Below are positions 33,104 through 41,321 of a stretch of DNA of 64,000 nt, in pieces (position 1 is the first letter of the stretch; the number at the start of each line of letters is the position of its first letter). The notes under the pieces are model-generated. The model was not told the origin of the DNA, did not search any database, and saw nothing but the letters and a program-made list of their open reading frames with translations. Where the stretch lies: contig NZ_AP023415.1 of assembly GCF_018326305.1 (NCBI RefSeq), positions 806,001 to 870,000 of the forward strand. The letters run 5' to 3'. Both the position numbers and the translations under genes were made by a program. The stretch comes from Vescimonas fastidiosa (GTDB taxonomy: Bacteria > Bacillota > Clostridia > Oscillospirales > Oscillospiraceae).

Positions 33104-33136
33104 GTTTATTTTCAGTTGATTTTGCAGCATTATTCT
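33104..33136 (+). promoter_or_regulatory. Degenerate box promoter of the two-component operon
   Basis: GTTTATTTTCAGTTGATT (33104-33121) matches the cargo box at 13 of 18 positions, including GTTT and the TTTCAGTT core. It has the same 9-bp spacer and a -10-like TATTCT (33131-33136). It lies 31 bp before the response regulator ATG, which suggests autoregulation. Confidence 0.65.
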
Positions 33137-33167
33137 ATGGGAGATAATTTAGCCGAGGAGGATATTT

Positions 33168-33842
33168 ATGTTTCACATTCTCGTTGTAGATGACGATAAG
33201 CATACCAGGAAGCTGCTCCGTGCCGTGTTGGAAAATGCCCATTACACCGTAACAACGGCAACCAACGGAGAAGAAGCGCTGGAGGCTCTGGACAAAGAGC
33301 ATATTGATCTGGTTGTACTGGACATTATGATGCCGAAAATGGACGGATATGAATTTACACGGTTTGTTCGGGAAACAGATAATGCGCTGCCTATATTGAT
33401 GGTAACGGCAAAGCATTTACCGGCAGATGAGAAAAAGGGATTCCTTGTGGGAACCGACGATTATATCACAAAACCGATCGACGAGGAAAAGCTGCTTTTG
33501 CGTATCAAAGCATTGCTTCGGCGTGCGCAGATCGTCAGCGAACAGAAAATCACGATTGGTGATGTTGTTTTGGACTACAATGCCTTTACGGTCACAAAAA
33601 ATGGTGAAACGCAGGAGCTACCGCAGAAGGAATTTATGCTCCTGTATAAGCTGCTTTCTTATCCCGGTCAAATTTTCACCCGTATTCAGCTGATGGATGA
33701 GATATGGGGGACGGATAGCGAAACCGGTTGGGAAACCGTCACCGTTCATGTCGGGCGCTTACGCAAACGCTTTGAAGGATGGAATGAATTTGAGATCGTT
33801 GCTGTTCGTGGGCTTGGTTATAAGGCGGTGAAGAAGGTATGA
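33168..33842 (+). CDS. OmpR/PhoB-family response regulator
   Basis: A 224-residue protein with a receiver domain having all key residues (Asp8/Asp9, phospho-acceptor Asp52 in VVLDIMMPKMDG, Lys102 in YITKPIDE). A C-terminal winged helix ends EIVAVRGLGYKAVKK. GGAGG precedes the ATG. Its stop overlaps the kinase start (ATGA). OmpR-family proteins bind direct repeats around -35, which fits the cargo box GTTTCGTTTCAGTTTAGA. It is the best candidate activator of the three cargo operons (inference). Confidence 0.92.
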   Translation: MFHILVVDDDKHTRKLLRAVLENAHYTVTTATNGEEALEALDKEHIDLVVLDIMMPKMDGYEFTRFVRETDNALPILMVTAKHLPADEKKGFLVGTDDYITKPIDEEKLLLRIKALLRRAQIVSEQKITIGDVVLDYNAFTVTKNGETQELPQKEFMLLYKLLSYPGQIFTRIQLMDEIWGTDSETGWETVTVHVGRLRKRFEGWNEFEIVAVRGLGYKAVKKV

Positions 33843-34906
33843 ATAAAAGGAAGCGAACAGGGCGGATCGCTTTGGCACTGCTGATCTCCGGCATTGTTTT
33901 TCTTACCAACACGATCGCTATGCTGCTGACGATCGTAGCTATCTATGGACTGGCCCGACTCGGAGTCATTGAAACGACCGGAGGACAGGTAGGATTACCG
34001 GAGCTTTTGAGGTTCTTCTTTTACACCAGTCTGGTTATTGGATTTCTTCTCGCCTCTTTGACAGGAAAAATCATTCTAAAACCAATCAAGCGTATTATCG
34101 ATCAGCTTGACCGGCTGGCAAGCGGCGACTTCAAGACGAGACTGCATTTCGGCAAGCCTATTGCCGACCATCCCACCTTCAAGCAGGTAGAAAAAAGTTT
34201 CAATCGGGCGGCAGAAGAACTGGATTACACAGAAATGCTGCGCAGTGATTTTATCAACAACTTCTCTCATGAATTTAAGACACCGATCGTTTCTATCGCA
34301 GGCTTTGCAAAGCTTTTGCGTCGCGGAAACCTTACGGACGAACAAAAAGAAGAATACCTTGAAGTCATTGAAGAGGAATCGCTTCGGCTTTCTGCCATGG
34401 CAAACAATGTATTGAATTTGACTCGGGTGGAAAACCAGACGATCCTGACAGAGGTTACAAGATTTAACCTTTCTGAACAGATTCGTGGAGCCGTCCTGCT
34501 GCTTGCAGAAAAATGGACGCCCAAGAACCTGTATATGGATATGCAGTTCGGTGAGCATATGATATGTGCAAATGAAGAACTGCTGAAGCAGGTATGGATC
34601 AATCTGCTGGATAATGCAATCAAGTTTTCGGATCCGAACGGCACGGTATCTGTCGATATTTCCGACGGGAGCGAATGCCTTTCAATCTCTGTTTCCAACC
34701 ACGGCAAAGACATCCCAAAGGACCGTATTGCCCATATCTTCAATAAGTTCTATCAGGCGGATGAGTCACATTCGTCGGAAGGAAACGGCATTGGTCTTGC
34801 CGTCGTGAAAAAAGTATGTGAGTTGCACGGCGGTGCGGTATCGGCAAAAAGCGAAAGCGGAACAACGACCTTTACTGTTGTGCTACCGAAACAGCAGAAT
34901 ATGTGA
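33839..34906 (+). CDS. Sensor histidine kinase
   Basis: A 355-residue kinase with two membrane helices (about 12-38 and 58-80), a short external loop of only about 20 residues, and a HAMP linker (81-130). The H-box is NFSHEFKTPI (His144), the N-box LLDNAIKFSDPN and the G-box GNGIGLAVVKK. The tiny sensor loop suggests detection inside or at the membrane rather than of an extracellular ligand, as in intramembrane-sensing kinases of envelope stress. It is translationally coupled to the response regulator. Confidence 0.92.
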   Translation: MNKRKRTGRIALALLISGIVFLTNTIAMLLTIVAIYGLARLGVIETTGGQVGLPELLRFFFYTSLVIGFLLASLTGKIILKPIKRIIDQLDRLASGDFKTRLHFGKPIADHPTFKQVEKSFNRAAEELDYTEMLRSDFINNFSHEFKTPIVSIAGFAKLLRRGNLTDEQKEEYLEVIEEESLRLSAMANNVLNLTRVENQTILTEVTRFNLSEQIRGAVLLLAEKWTPKNLYMDMQFGEHMICANEELLKQVWINLLDNAIKFSDPNGTVSVDISDGSECLSISVSNHGKDIPKDRIAHIFNKFYQADESHSSEGNGIGLAVVKKVCELHGGAVSAKSESGTTTFTVVLPKQQNM

Positions 34907-34915
34907 TATTGCTAT

Positions 34916-34949
34916 ATAACAACAGCCGGAATATTCCGGCTGTTTCCTT
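34916..34949 (+). terminator. Terminator of the two-component operon
   Basis: A perfect palindrome, ACAGCCGGAATATTCCGGCTGT, is centred at 34932/34933 (described here as stem ACAGCCGGAAT and its complement) and is followed by TTCCTTC. The same ATAACAACAGCCGGAAT start recurs in the terminator at 41322. Confidence 0.8.
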
Positions 34950-34959
34950 CTACGAGCAT

Positions 34960-34990
34960 AAAAATACCACCGGGGATTGCTCCCTGGTGG
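34960..34990 (-). terminator. Terminator of the SDR gene
   Basis: A stem, CCACCGGGGA / TCCCTGGTGG (one G-T pair), with a 4-nt loop at 34967-34990. On the minus strand it is followed by TATTTTTA. Confidence 0.75.
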
Positions 34991-35038
34991 TTGATAGATG
35001 ATTAAGCTACTGATTAGAGCAAACAGCGATTGCACTCA

Positions 35039-35812
35039 TTATCCATTGACCTTCATCATAAATCTTCTGCACACACTTCTTGGCAGCAGCCGTGCAGCGA
35101 TGCTCACCGTGTGAGTTGGCCAGCCACAATAGCGAAGAGTTTTTCCCTTCTGTGCAGCACGGAAACCTGCCTCTGCAACAGCCGCTGCGCTGGCAGGCTT
35201 AAACATGGAGAACATATGGGAGTTTTTCATCTGTGCGGCCTGTTCAAATCCCGTGGCAGTTGGGCCGGGGCAAAGCGCAGTCACTGTAACGCCCGTACTG
35301 CGCACCTCCTCGGCAACGGCTTCGCTGAAGCTGCGTACAAATTCCTTAGAGGCATAGTATAGGCACATCCTCGGCCCGGCACTGAATGCTGCGACCGAAG
35401 ATAGATTCAGCACACTGCCATGTCTGCGCTCCACCATACCGGGCAGAAAATACCGCGTAAGCTGCACCAGCGTCATGATGTTGACTTGCAGGAGATCGGT
35501 CTGCCGCTGGGCGTCCACCTCCCAGAAGTTGCCGAAGTCACCGAACCCGGCGTTGTTGACCAGTGCATCAATGGTGATATTCTTCTCTAAGGTGTAATTG
35601 AATACTTCATAGGCGGCGTCTGGCTGAGACAAGTCCTGCGCCAGCACCCATACATGACAGTCATACTGCGTCTCCAGCTCGCTTTTCAGCTTATAGAGCT
35701 TCCCCTCGCTGCGGGCAACTACAACAAGATCAAAACCCTCTCTTGCGTATATTCTGGCAAACTCCAAACCCAGTCCGCCGGATGCGCCGGTGATAAGTAC
35801 TGTTTTTCTCAT
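35039..35812 (-). CDS. Short-chain dehydrogenase/reductase
   Basis: A 257-residue SDR with the NADP-binding TGASGGLG at about 8, the structural NNAG (LVNNAGFGDFG) near 90, and catalytic Ser in LNLSSVAAF with Tyr-x3-Lys in YYASKEF. The PG motif CPGPTATGF follows. The start at 35812 has GAGGTGG 5 bp upstream. It is the gene directly after the metallo-beta-lactamase-fold gene (10 bp gap), so the two form an operon. Substrate unknown. Confidence 0.9.
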   Translation of the reverse strand: MRKTVLITGASGGLGLEFARIYAREGFDLVVVARSEGKLYKLKSELETQYDCHVWVLAQDLSQPDAAYEVFNYTLEKNITIDALVNNAGFGDFGNFWEVDAQRQTDLLQVNIMTLVQLTRYFLPGMVERRHGSVLNLSSVAAFSAGPRMCLYYASKEFVRSFSEAVAEEVRSTGVTVTALCPGPTATGFEQAAQMKNSHMFSMFKPASAAAVAEAGFRAAQKGKTLRYCGWPTHTVSIAARLLPRSVCRRFMMKVNG

Positions 35813-35822
35813 ATTAGCCACC

Positions 35823-36681
35823 TCACAATTCGATGATGTGCGGCTGCACATCGGGGTCGTGGTTGGCAAGAGACTCTACGCAGTTTGCGTTTAGGCTTTG
35901 CTCTCGTATCCATTCCAGTGACTTTTTCTGTGCCGCCTTGTCATCTGCAATGCCGGATGTGATCAGCTGCTCCCACGATTTTCGGGCGTAACCGCCATCG
36001 GCGTAGAAGTAGTATGAACCGCCCGTCAGAACCAGTAATCTTTAGCGCACATAGCCCTTTGGAATGACCAGGGATATTGACCATAACGAGGCTTTCATCC
36101 CCAAATACATCGTAGGATTTTCCCGCAAGGCCTTCCGTACCGTTCCAGTCGAAGGTCTGCATTTTCGTGCTGCGCCACCAATCCGCATTGTAGCGGATGC
36201 GGTTGACGGGCGTTTTGTTCTCCGCAAAAAGCAGCTCGTCTTTCGACACAAGGATCTGCTTTGCGTCGGCCACCAGATTCAGACCGTTGGTGTGGTCGCA
36301 ATCCAGATGGGACAGCAGCACCAAATCCAAGTCGGCAGGATGAATGCCCAGCGCCGCCAACTGCTCGTCGATGGCTAAGCCTTTTTCAATTCGTCCTTGA
36401 TTTGTTACATACAGCGGCAGCGAACCGAGGGACTTGATCTGCGCTTTTTTATCAAACACACCATCGGGGCTCATATTCCGATGCCATCCGCAGTCAAAGA
36501 TTATCTTCCCGTGGCTGCACTCAATAAGATAGGCTGACACAGGCAGCCACAACCGTTCCGATTTCTTTGCAAACGCGCCGGATGCCTTGATCGTGCTGCA
36601 ATGCTCGCCGCCAAAGGGCAGATCCGGTGCTACGCATGCCTCGCCGGTGTGGAACACATGAATTTTGATCTCTGCCATCAT
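35823..36681 (-). pseudogene. Metallo-beta-lactamase-fold hydrolase (AHL-lactonase-like), frameshifted
   Basis: The frame from 36681 encodes an MBL-fold protein with HLDCDHTNGL (about residue 125) and PGHSKG (about 208). It then turns into an Arg-rich false tail after DGRFILLL. One base later in a second frame the genuine ending continues: YADGGYARKSWEQLITSGIAD... through SLANHDPDVQPHIIEL to a TGA at 35823-35825. The true C-terminus contains the last metal-binding His (NHDPD), so the shifted product would lack it. The indel lies at about 36005-36014. It could be a sequencing error; otherwise it is a recent pseudogene. Confidence 0.75.
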
Positions 36682-36774
36682 ACATCTCTCCTTGTCTCTG
36701 ATTTGATTCCATCATACAAGAGACAGCGGATAGATGGAACGACACATTTTCAAAAAGTGTCCGGGCTTGGACGC

Positions 36775-36806
36775 AAAAAAGCTGCGGCACTGCCGCAGCT
36801 TTTTTA
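36775..36806. terminator. Terminator downstream of the relaxase region
   Basis: A GCTGCGGCA / TGCCGCAGC stem flanked by A and T runs on both sides, so it works in both directions. Between it and 36682 lies a small AT-rich gap with an ACAC..AAAAAGTGT inverted repeat that probably holds the promoter of the MBL/SDR operon. Confidence 0.85.
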
Positions 36807-36873
36807 GATGATCTGTTCTACGGAGGAGAGCATCTGCACACTGATGTCCGCCAGCTTTTGCGTGTCCACCTCA

Positions 36874-37737
36874 TCAGGATGCTCCATCCAGTACGGCAAT
36901 CCAATCAAACAGGAGAGCGATTTTCTTCTTGATGTCCCGGATAACGGCATTGGTTGCTCTGATCCAGCGGTTGAACTCGCCTTTCTCGGTGCGTATGCCT
37001 TTCTTCTCCATTGCCCGGACGGTTGCGCCCTCATGGACGGTGGGAAGAAGCTCCACGCCCTGACGCTCATAGCTTCGGTGGTCGATACGAACATCAAGCC
37101 CTTTCTCCGCAAACTTGGCGTTGCATAGTTCCGCCCATGTCTGCCGCCAATGTTCCAGCGTTTCGGGACTGCCCCAGTCGGTAGTGGGAACGGCATTGAA
37201 AACATACTCGCCGTTCTGGTCTCTGATACGATTTCCGTCCTCGTCCAGCTCGTACACTCGTCGTTGCTTTAGCCCCCATTTACCGTCCTGCTCGATGGGG
37301 CGGATGGGACAAAGCACATGGAAGTGTGGGTTTGGTATGCCGCCGTCCTCCCGGTCTGGCTGGTGTACGGCGAAGTCAACCACCATGCCACGGCTCACAA
37401 AGTTCTCCAATAAAAATCGCCTTGCAAGAGCGATGTTTTCCTCAAGGGAAAATTCATTCTGCAAGGCAATGTCAAAGCTGTATGCAAGCTGGGCGTTCTT
37501 TCCACGCTCGGCTTTTTCCACGGCGTTCCATAGGGTCTGGCGGTCTGCGTATTCTGGCGGTGCATGGGACGGCAAGAGAATGTCAGAGCAGATCACGCCG
37601 CCCTTGCGGGTGTAGTCGCTGTATTCGCCGTAATACTCGCTATACAATCGCTCCCCGGCACGGTAGGCGGCAGAAGCAATAGCGGACTGTCCTGCGCTTC
37701 GCTTAGTCTGCGTGACGCTCAGATGAAATAGTGCCAT
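36874..37737 (-). CDS. MobA/MobL-family relaxase, truncated
   Basis: A 287-residue relaxase with the family start FHLSVTQTKRSAGQSAIASAAYRAG, the HUH-type motif NPHFHVLCP near 135, and EKGLDVRIDHRSYERQG. MobA/MobL proteins nick oriT and lead DNA transfer. After NAVIRDIKKKIALLFDW the protein ends within ten residues, whereas relatives carry a further helical region. Another frame stays open for about 30 residues to the terminator at 36806, so the 3' end looks like a deletion join. The catalytic part is complete. An oriT-like site lies upstream at 38336-38375. Confidence 0.85.
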   Translation of the reverse strand: MALFHLSVTQTKRSAGQSAIASAAYRAGERLYSEYYGEYSDYTRKGGVICSDILLPSHAPPEYADRQTLWNAVEKAERGKNAQLAYSFDIALQNEFSLEENIALARRFLLENFVSRGMVVDFAVHQPDREDGGIPNPHFHVLCPIRPIEQDGKWGLKQRRVYELDEDGNRIRDQNGEYVFNAVPTTDWGSPETLEHWRQTWAELCNAKFAEKGLDVRIDHRSYERQGVELLPTVHEGATVRAMEKKGIRTEKGEFNRWIRATNAVIRDIKKKIALLFDWIAVLDGAS

Positions 37738-38062
37738 CGGCTTTCAACTCCTTTTCTCTGTTCGCTTGGTTGGTGTGAGTAATCGCCATGTGACGGACGG
37801 CTCGCTGGACTTCGGACAGAGAAAAGATGTACTCCATCAGCTCTGTCATTTCGGTGCGTGTGAGATCTTTGACCTCCGGGGCAAGGCTCTCAATCGTGCC
37901 GCCCAGATTGCAAAGACGATGGGTGCGTTTCTGCCTTTCGCCTTTCTCCAGATATTTCTTTCTGTTCTCAAGACGGTTGAGCTTGTGCTTCTCCTGTGCA
38001 AGCTGCGTCTCGGCTCGTTCCTTTTCGGCTCGGAGCTGTTCAAGGGTTTTCGGTTTTGTCAT
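37703..38062 (-). CDS. DUF3847 family protein
   Basis: A 119-residue protein beginning MTKPKTLEQLRAEKERAETQLAQEKHKLNRLENRKKYL. It is a long coiled coil followed by RTHRLCNLGGTIES, the DUF3847 pattern found just upstream of MobA/MobL genes. AGGAGGT precedes the ATG at 38062. The last 35 bp overlap the relaxase start, so the two are co-translated. It is probably an accessory mobilisation or relaxosome protein, on the basis of position only. Confidence 0.8.
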   Translation of the reverse strand: MTKPKTLEQLRAEKERAETQLAQEKHKLNRLENRKKYLEKGERQKRTHRLCNLGGTIESLAPEVKDLTRTEMTELMEYIFSLSEVQRAVRHMAITHTNQANREKELKADGTISSERHAD

Positions 38063-38391
38063 TGTGATTGACCTCCTTTTTTGATTTTTGGGATAAAAAA
38101 AGACCGTCAACTTTTCGCATAGTGCGACCAGTCAACGGTCAGTTTTTCGGTATTCAGTTTTTCAAACTTGCTGGCGGCGAACAGCATTTTATGCTGTTTG
38201 CGGACGGCAAGTCCACAAGGGATAGCCGCTTTAGCGGCGCAAGGGGGTGTAGCCACCTTGACGGAACGAAGTGACGCAACATTCTCGGTCAAGCAGTTTT
38301 CTTCTGCTGACGGAGAATGAAGCTCCGCAGGACGCACGATACTCCCGATAGGAGAGTATAGAAGTGCGCCCTTAGAGTTCTAAGGGTATTT
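38063..38391 (+). other. oriT-like mobilisation origin region
   Basis: A non-coding stretch with inverted repeats (GCCGCTTTAGCGGC at about 38226-38239; ATACTCC..GGAGAGTAT at 38339-38359). Directly after the second hairpin lies AAGTGCGCCCTTA (38362-38374). This matches the nic-region core (AAGTGCG/CCCT) known for MobQ-type origins such as RSF1010 and pSK41. The inferred nick lies between 38368 and 38369. It sits upstream of the DUF3847-relaxase operon. A small CCCTTAGAG-TTCTAAGGG hairpin follows. Confidence 0.65.
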
Positions 38392-39924
38392 TTAGATAAT
38401 TGGGAATGTTTCTTTGTCAAACTGCGTAACATTGAACACGATACGCCACTCGACATCATCACCAACCGGTTCAAAGTGCAGAGCAGAACAAGCAGCATGA
38501 AGTTTTTCTTGTGAATTTGTTCCATATATAACTGCTGTCGGACCATCTGCACCACCAATAACACCAACAACAAAACAGGAACTACTGCCAACTGGACGGA
38601 ACGAATGATCGTCTGGTGTAACTTCTATCGGTCTATCGCCTTCATCACAGTCAAAAACCGAAATGTTCTCCATCGGTTCAGGGGTAAGTGTATAACTCAT
38701 GGCAATATAATGTGTCGGATAAATCCAGCGATCAGAACCAAAACTATTTTGAGGAACTGTCTGCTGTTCTATTTCCTGCACGGTCAGTGTATGGGTTATT
38801 CCGCTAACAGGATGGGAAAACATAAATGAATCTCCGGGTGCGTGAACTTTGAAATGTGAGCCTGGAACTTGTCCTGGTTGCTGCTCCATTGTAAGAAAAA
38901 GTTTATTGATTTCAGGGTGATGCTTGGTTCCCCAAGGAAATACGTCTCTGCATATGACCCAGCCATAAGTACTATCCAGCCCATAATGGTCGATTGCCCA
39001 TTTTGCTTCCAACTCATTGATAACGCCATCTGGCAGACAAGGATTAAAGCTCACAGCGCAGCCATGGGTTGTCTGTAATATTTTCTCGTTTAACTTCAAG
39101 CAAGGTTTGAAGTTAAAACAAAGTGGGTTTTCCCATTCCATCTGCATCTGTTGCTCACGGGTAAAATTTTCACATGAGTCATTTTCCCAGTCCAGATTCC
39201 ATTTTTTCATGAAGTCACGGATGCTTTCTGAATCAACTCGCATACAAAAATCAACGACAAGTCCTTTGCTACATGAATAAGCTGCCGGAATTACCCAATG
39301 ATATCCAGCCCAATCGAATTGTTTATCCAGCTTGATCTCTTTTCCGGCACGGTCTTTACCTCGATGTCCCCAGAAATCTCCATCAAAGTAGACCTTCCAT
39401 TCAGGGGCAACCAATTCTGCCTCTGAAGTCATATCATTATCGTAATAATCTTCTGTGTATTTAATCTGACTGTAATCAAAGGAAGATTGCAGGTTTTTGA
39501 TATATGTCCACGGTTGTTCCATAGGCAACAAATTCATCTTCTCTGAAATTTCCGATAAAGTTTGCTGTTGTTCCTGGGTTGTAGGGTTTTCATTGAGAAA
39601 GGCTTCAAACTGTGCTTCGTTCCACATCCACGCTTGTTCCACTGCCGCCACATCACCACAAGCCAGTATAAGCCGCAGAAAGTCGGTAAAATTTTCAGCT
39701 ACTGGATGAACATAATCAGGAGAAGTATTCATGGGGCTGACAGAGAAAACCATCTCTCCAAATCCACGAATGAAACAGAAGTGGATACCATCTATCCCTG
39801 CCCATCCAAAAACCGATGCCCCTTTTGGGGTACAAAAATAATTTGTATTATCCTCACGGAGTTCAACTCCCACAGGACTTAAATCGACACCCCGCTGTAA
39901 AAATTTTTTCAAAATTCTATTCAT
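38392..39924 (-). CDS. Large hypothetical cargo protein
   Basis: A 510-residue protein with no family I can name. It is soluble, rich in Trp and aromatic residues, and ends near a VIGGADGPTAVIYG block. The N-terminal 100 residues (GVELREDNTNYFCTPKGASVFGWAGIDGIHFCFI) could be an SMI1/KNR4-like fold but this is weak. GGGGGG lies 7 bp before the ATG at 39924. Codon use is visibly more AT-rich than that of its neighbours, which suggests separate acquisition within the mobilisation block. The GADGPT string resembles decarboxylase beta subunits, but the protein has no membrane segments. Confidence 0.75.
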   Translation of the reverse strand: MNRILKKFLQRGVDLSPVGVELREDNTNYFCTPKGASVFGWAGIDGIHFCFIRGFGEMVFSVSPMNTSPDYVHPVAENFTDFLRLILACGDVAAVEQAWMWNEAQFEAFLNENPTTQEQQQTLSEISEKMNLLPMEQPWTYIKNLQSSFDYSQIKYTEDYYDNDMTSEAELVAPEWKVYFDGDFWGHRGKDRAGKEIKLDKQFDWAGYHWVIPAAYSCSKGLVVDFCMRVDSESIRDFMKKWNLDWENDSCENFTREQQMQMEWENPLCFNFKPCLKLNEKILQTTHGCAVSFNPCLPDGVINELEAKWAIDHYGLDSTYGWVICRDVFPWGTKHHPEINKLFLTMEQQPGQVPGSHFKVHAPGDSFMFSHPVSGITHTLTVQEIEQQTVPQNSFGSDRWIYPTHYIAMSYTLTPEPMENISVFDCDEGDRPIEVTPDDHSFRPVGSSSCFVVGVIGGADGPTAVIYGTNSQEKLHAACSALHFEPVGDDVEWRIVFNVTQFDKETFPII

Positions 39925-40055
39925 TAAGCATCCCCCCATAAAATTAGTGCTATCACGCTCTTTATTGTAGTAAATTTTATCACAAGAGTGTGAATAAATC
40001 TACTGGCGAATGCTGAAACCGCCCGAACAGTTTCTTTCTGCTCAGGCGGCTTTCT

Positions 40056-40340
40056 TCATCTATTTTTCTTTCTTCTGCTGCACTTGTTCATGGGCTTCCT
40101 GCTGAACATCAGCCCAGCGGAAAAGCCATACTTGAAGTGACTTTCACTTTCTTCACATTGGGCGATTGCTGTCTGCGCCCGGAGTTCCTGCACCAGCTCA
40201 TAGTCCTCTTTGCTGAGCCGCTGGGACAACTGCTCCATGAGCTTTTCACAGGCTATGACTGCCTTTCGGTATTCCGGTGATGTAGGTACAACTGTCTCGC
40301 AGGGATAAAACTCCCCATTATACATGGCTTCCAAAATCAT
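40056..40340 (-). CDS. DUF6809-like small protein
   Basis: A 94-residue protein, MILEAMYNGEFYPCETVVPTSPEYRKAVIACEKLMEQLS, then a helical region to GFSAGLMF. It resembles the small helical family commonly found near integrative elements in Firmicutes. The last 15 residues are very basic, and a second frame (AHEQVQQKKEK) would look more natural, so a small indel near the end is possible. GAGAGGT precedes the ATG. It is the gene downstream of the TetR regulator. Confidence 0.62.
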   Translation of the reverse strand: MILEAMYNGEFYPCETVVPTSPEYRKAVIACEKLMEQLSQRLSKEDYELVQELRAQTAIAQCEESESHFKYGFSAGLMFSRKPMNKCSRRKKNR

Positions 40341-40353
40341 AGCTTTACCTCTC

Positions 40354-41139
40354 TCAACAGTAGATTAGTTCCGTCTTGATGATTTCCTCTGCCCGGCAGC
40401 GGATGGAGTTCATTGACTGCACCCATAACATCTGATTTTCCGCTTTCATGGCTTCGGTCACGCCCTCGGCTTTCATCATCTGCCGGATAATCAAGTCCAG
40501 CCTGTCTGCCGCCTGCTCGTTCAGATCGGCAACGACGGTGTGGAGCCTGCCGGACAAAATTAGCTCGTTGTAAAGCATGGGACGGTGCAATTTCAGATAG
40601 GACTGGTGCAAGCGTCCCCAATGCCCAATAGGTCGGCGTTCCTCCGGCAGCTTCAAGTCCGGCACATAGTAGTCGCCCACCAACACATAGGTATACGCAC
40701 CAATAACTGCCGAGGCGATGACTTCCATGATAAGCCCGCGGTTTGGCACAGCATCTTTCTCTGGGAACCGGAGCCTGAAGTGATATTTGATGGCATCCTT
40801 CCATTTGGCGATATAGGCAAGATTCGGCTGTGCCACCAGAAAGGCATAGTTTTCCTCCCAATGGGACTTGATATAGTCCAATGTCTGAGCGAAGAACACA
40901 TTCAGATTCATCTCCACAAAACTGCCTCCGGCGGTTGCTTTTGCAATTTTTAGAATGCCACCAATCAACTCGTCCTCGATTTCCGCTTTCAGCGTACCGA
41001 GATTGTCATAGTATTCATAAAATGTTGTCCGAGCTACCGGTGTCTGCACACACAGCTCCTTAACATTCATTTGGTCATAGCTTTTTTTACGGTAGAGATC
41101 AATAAAAGTGGTTTGTATTGCTCGCTTTGTGCTGTTCAT
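40354..41139 (-). CDS. TetR/AcrR-family regulator
   Basis: A 261-residue protein with an N-terminal helix-turn-helix (IQTTFIDLYRKKSYDQMNVKELC, then VARTTFYEYYDNLGTLKAEIEDEL). The all-helical ligand domain is longer than usual. GGAG lies rather far (about 14 bp) from the ATG. It is probably a local repressor; the likely targets are its own operon with the DUF6809-like gene or the MBL/SDR operon. Confidence 0.85.
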   Translation of the reverse strand: MNSTKRAIQTTFIDLYRKKSYDQMNVKELCVQTPVARTTFYEYYDNLGTLKAEIEDELIGGILKIAKATAGGSFVEMNLNVFFAQTLDYIKSHWEENYAFLVAQPNLAYIAKWKDAIKYHFRLRFPEKDAVPNRGLIMEVIASAVIGAYTYVLVGDYYVPDLKLPEERRPIGHWGRLHQSYLKLHRPMLYNELILSGRLHTVVADLNEQAADRLDLIIRQMMKAEGVTEAMKAENQMLWVQSMNSIRCRAEEIIKTELIYC

Positions 41140-41321
41140 AATATTCCGATTATCTCCAGTTTAAAGTTCTGATTTTAGGATATTATAGCATACTTCTGCG
41201 AAGTTTTCTACTGCTTGCACAGGAATGACCCGGTGTGGGTTTTACTCATGCCGATAATGGCTCATAGTTCGATTATCGGTAAACACGGAGTGCAAAGTAG
41301 AATAGCATAATAGCATAATAA

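Noticed and set aside
31721..33130. 469-codon minus-strand open frame over the oleate hydratase remnant
   Set aside because: Antisense shadow of a GC-biased coding frame; no ribosome site, low-complexity hydrophobic/His composition, and the plus-strand protein is clearly conserved.
36804..37205. 133-codon minus-strand frame overlapping the relaxase
   Set aside because: Mostly an out-of-frame reading of the relaxase; only its last 30 codons may be a genuine relic, noted separately.
38500..38560. GGADGPT motif suggesting a sodium-translocating decarboxylase beta subunit
   Set aside because: The 510-residue protein has no membrane helices and no other decarboxylase motif; a short chance match.
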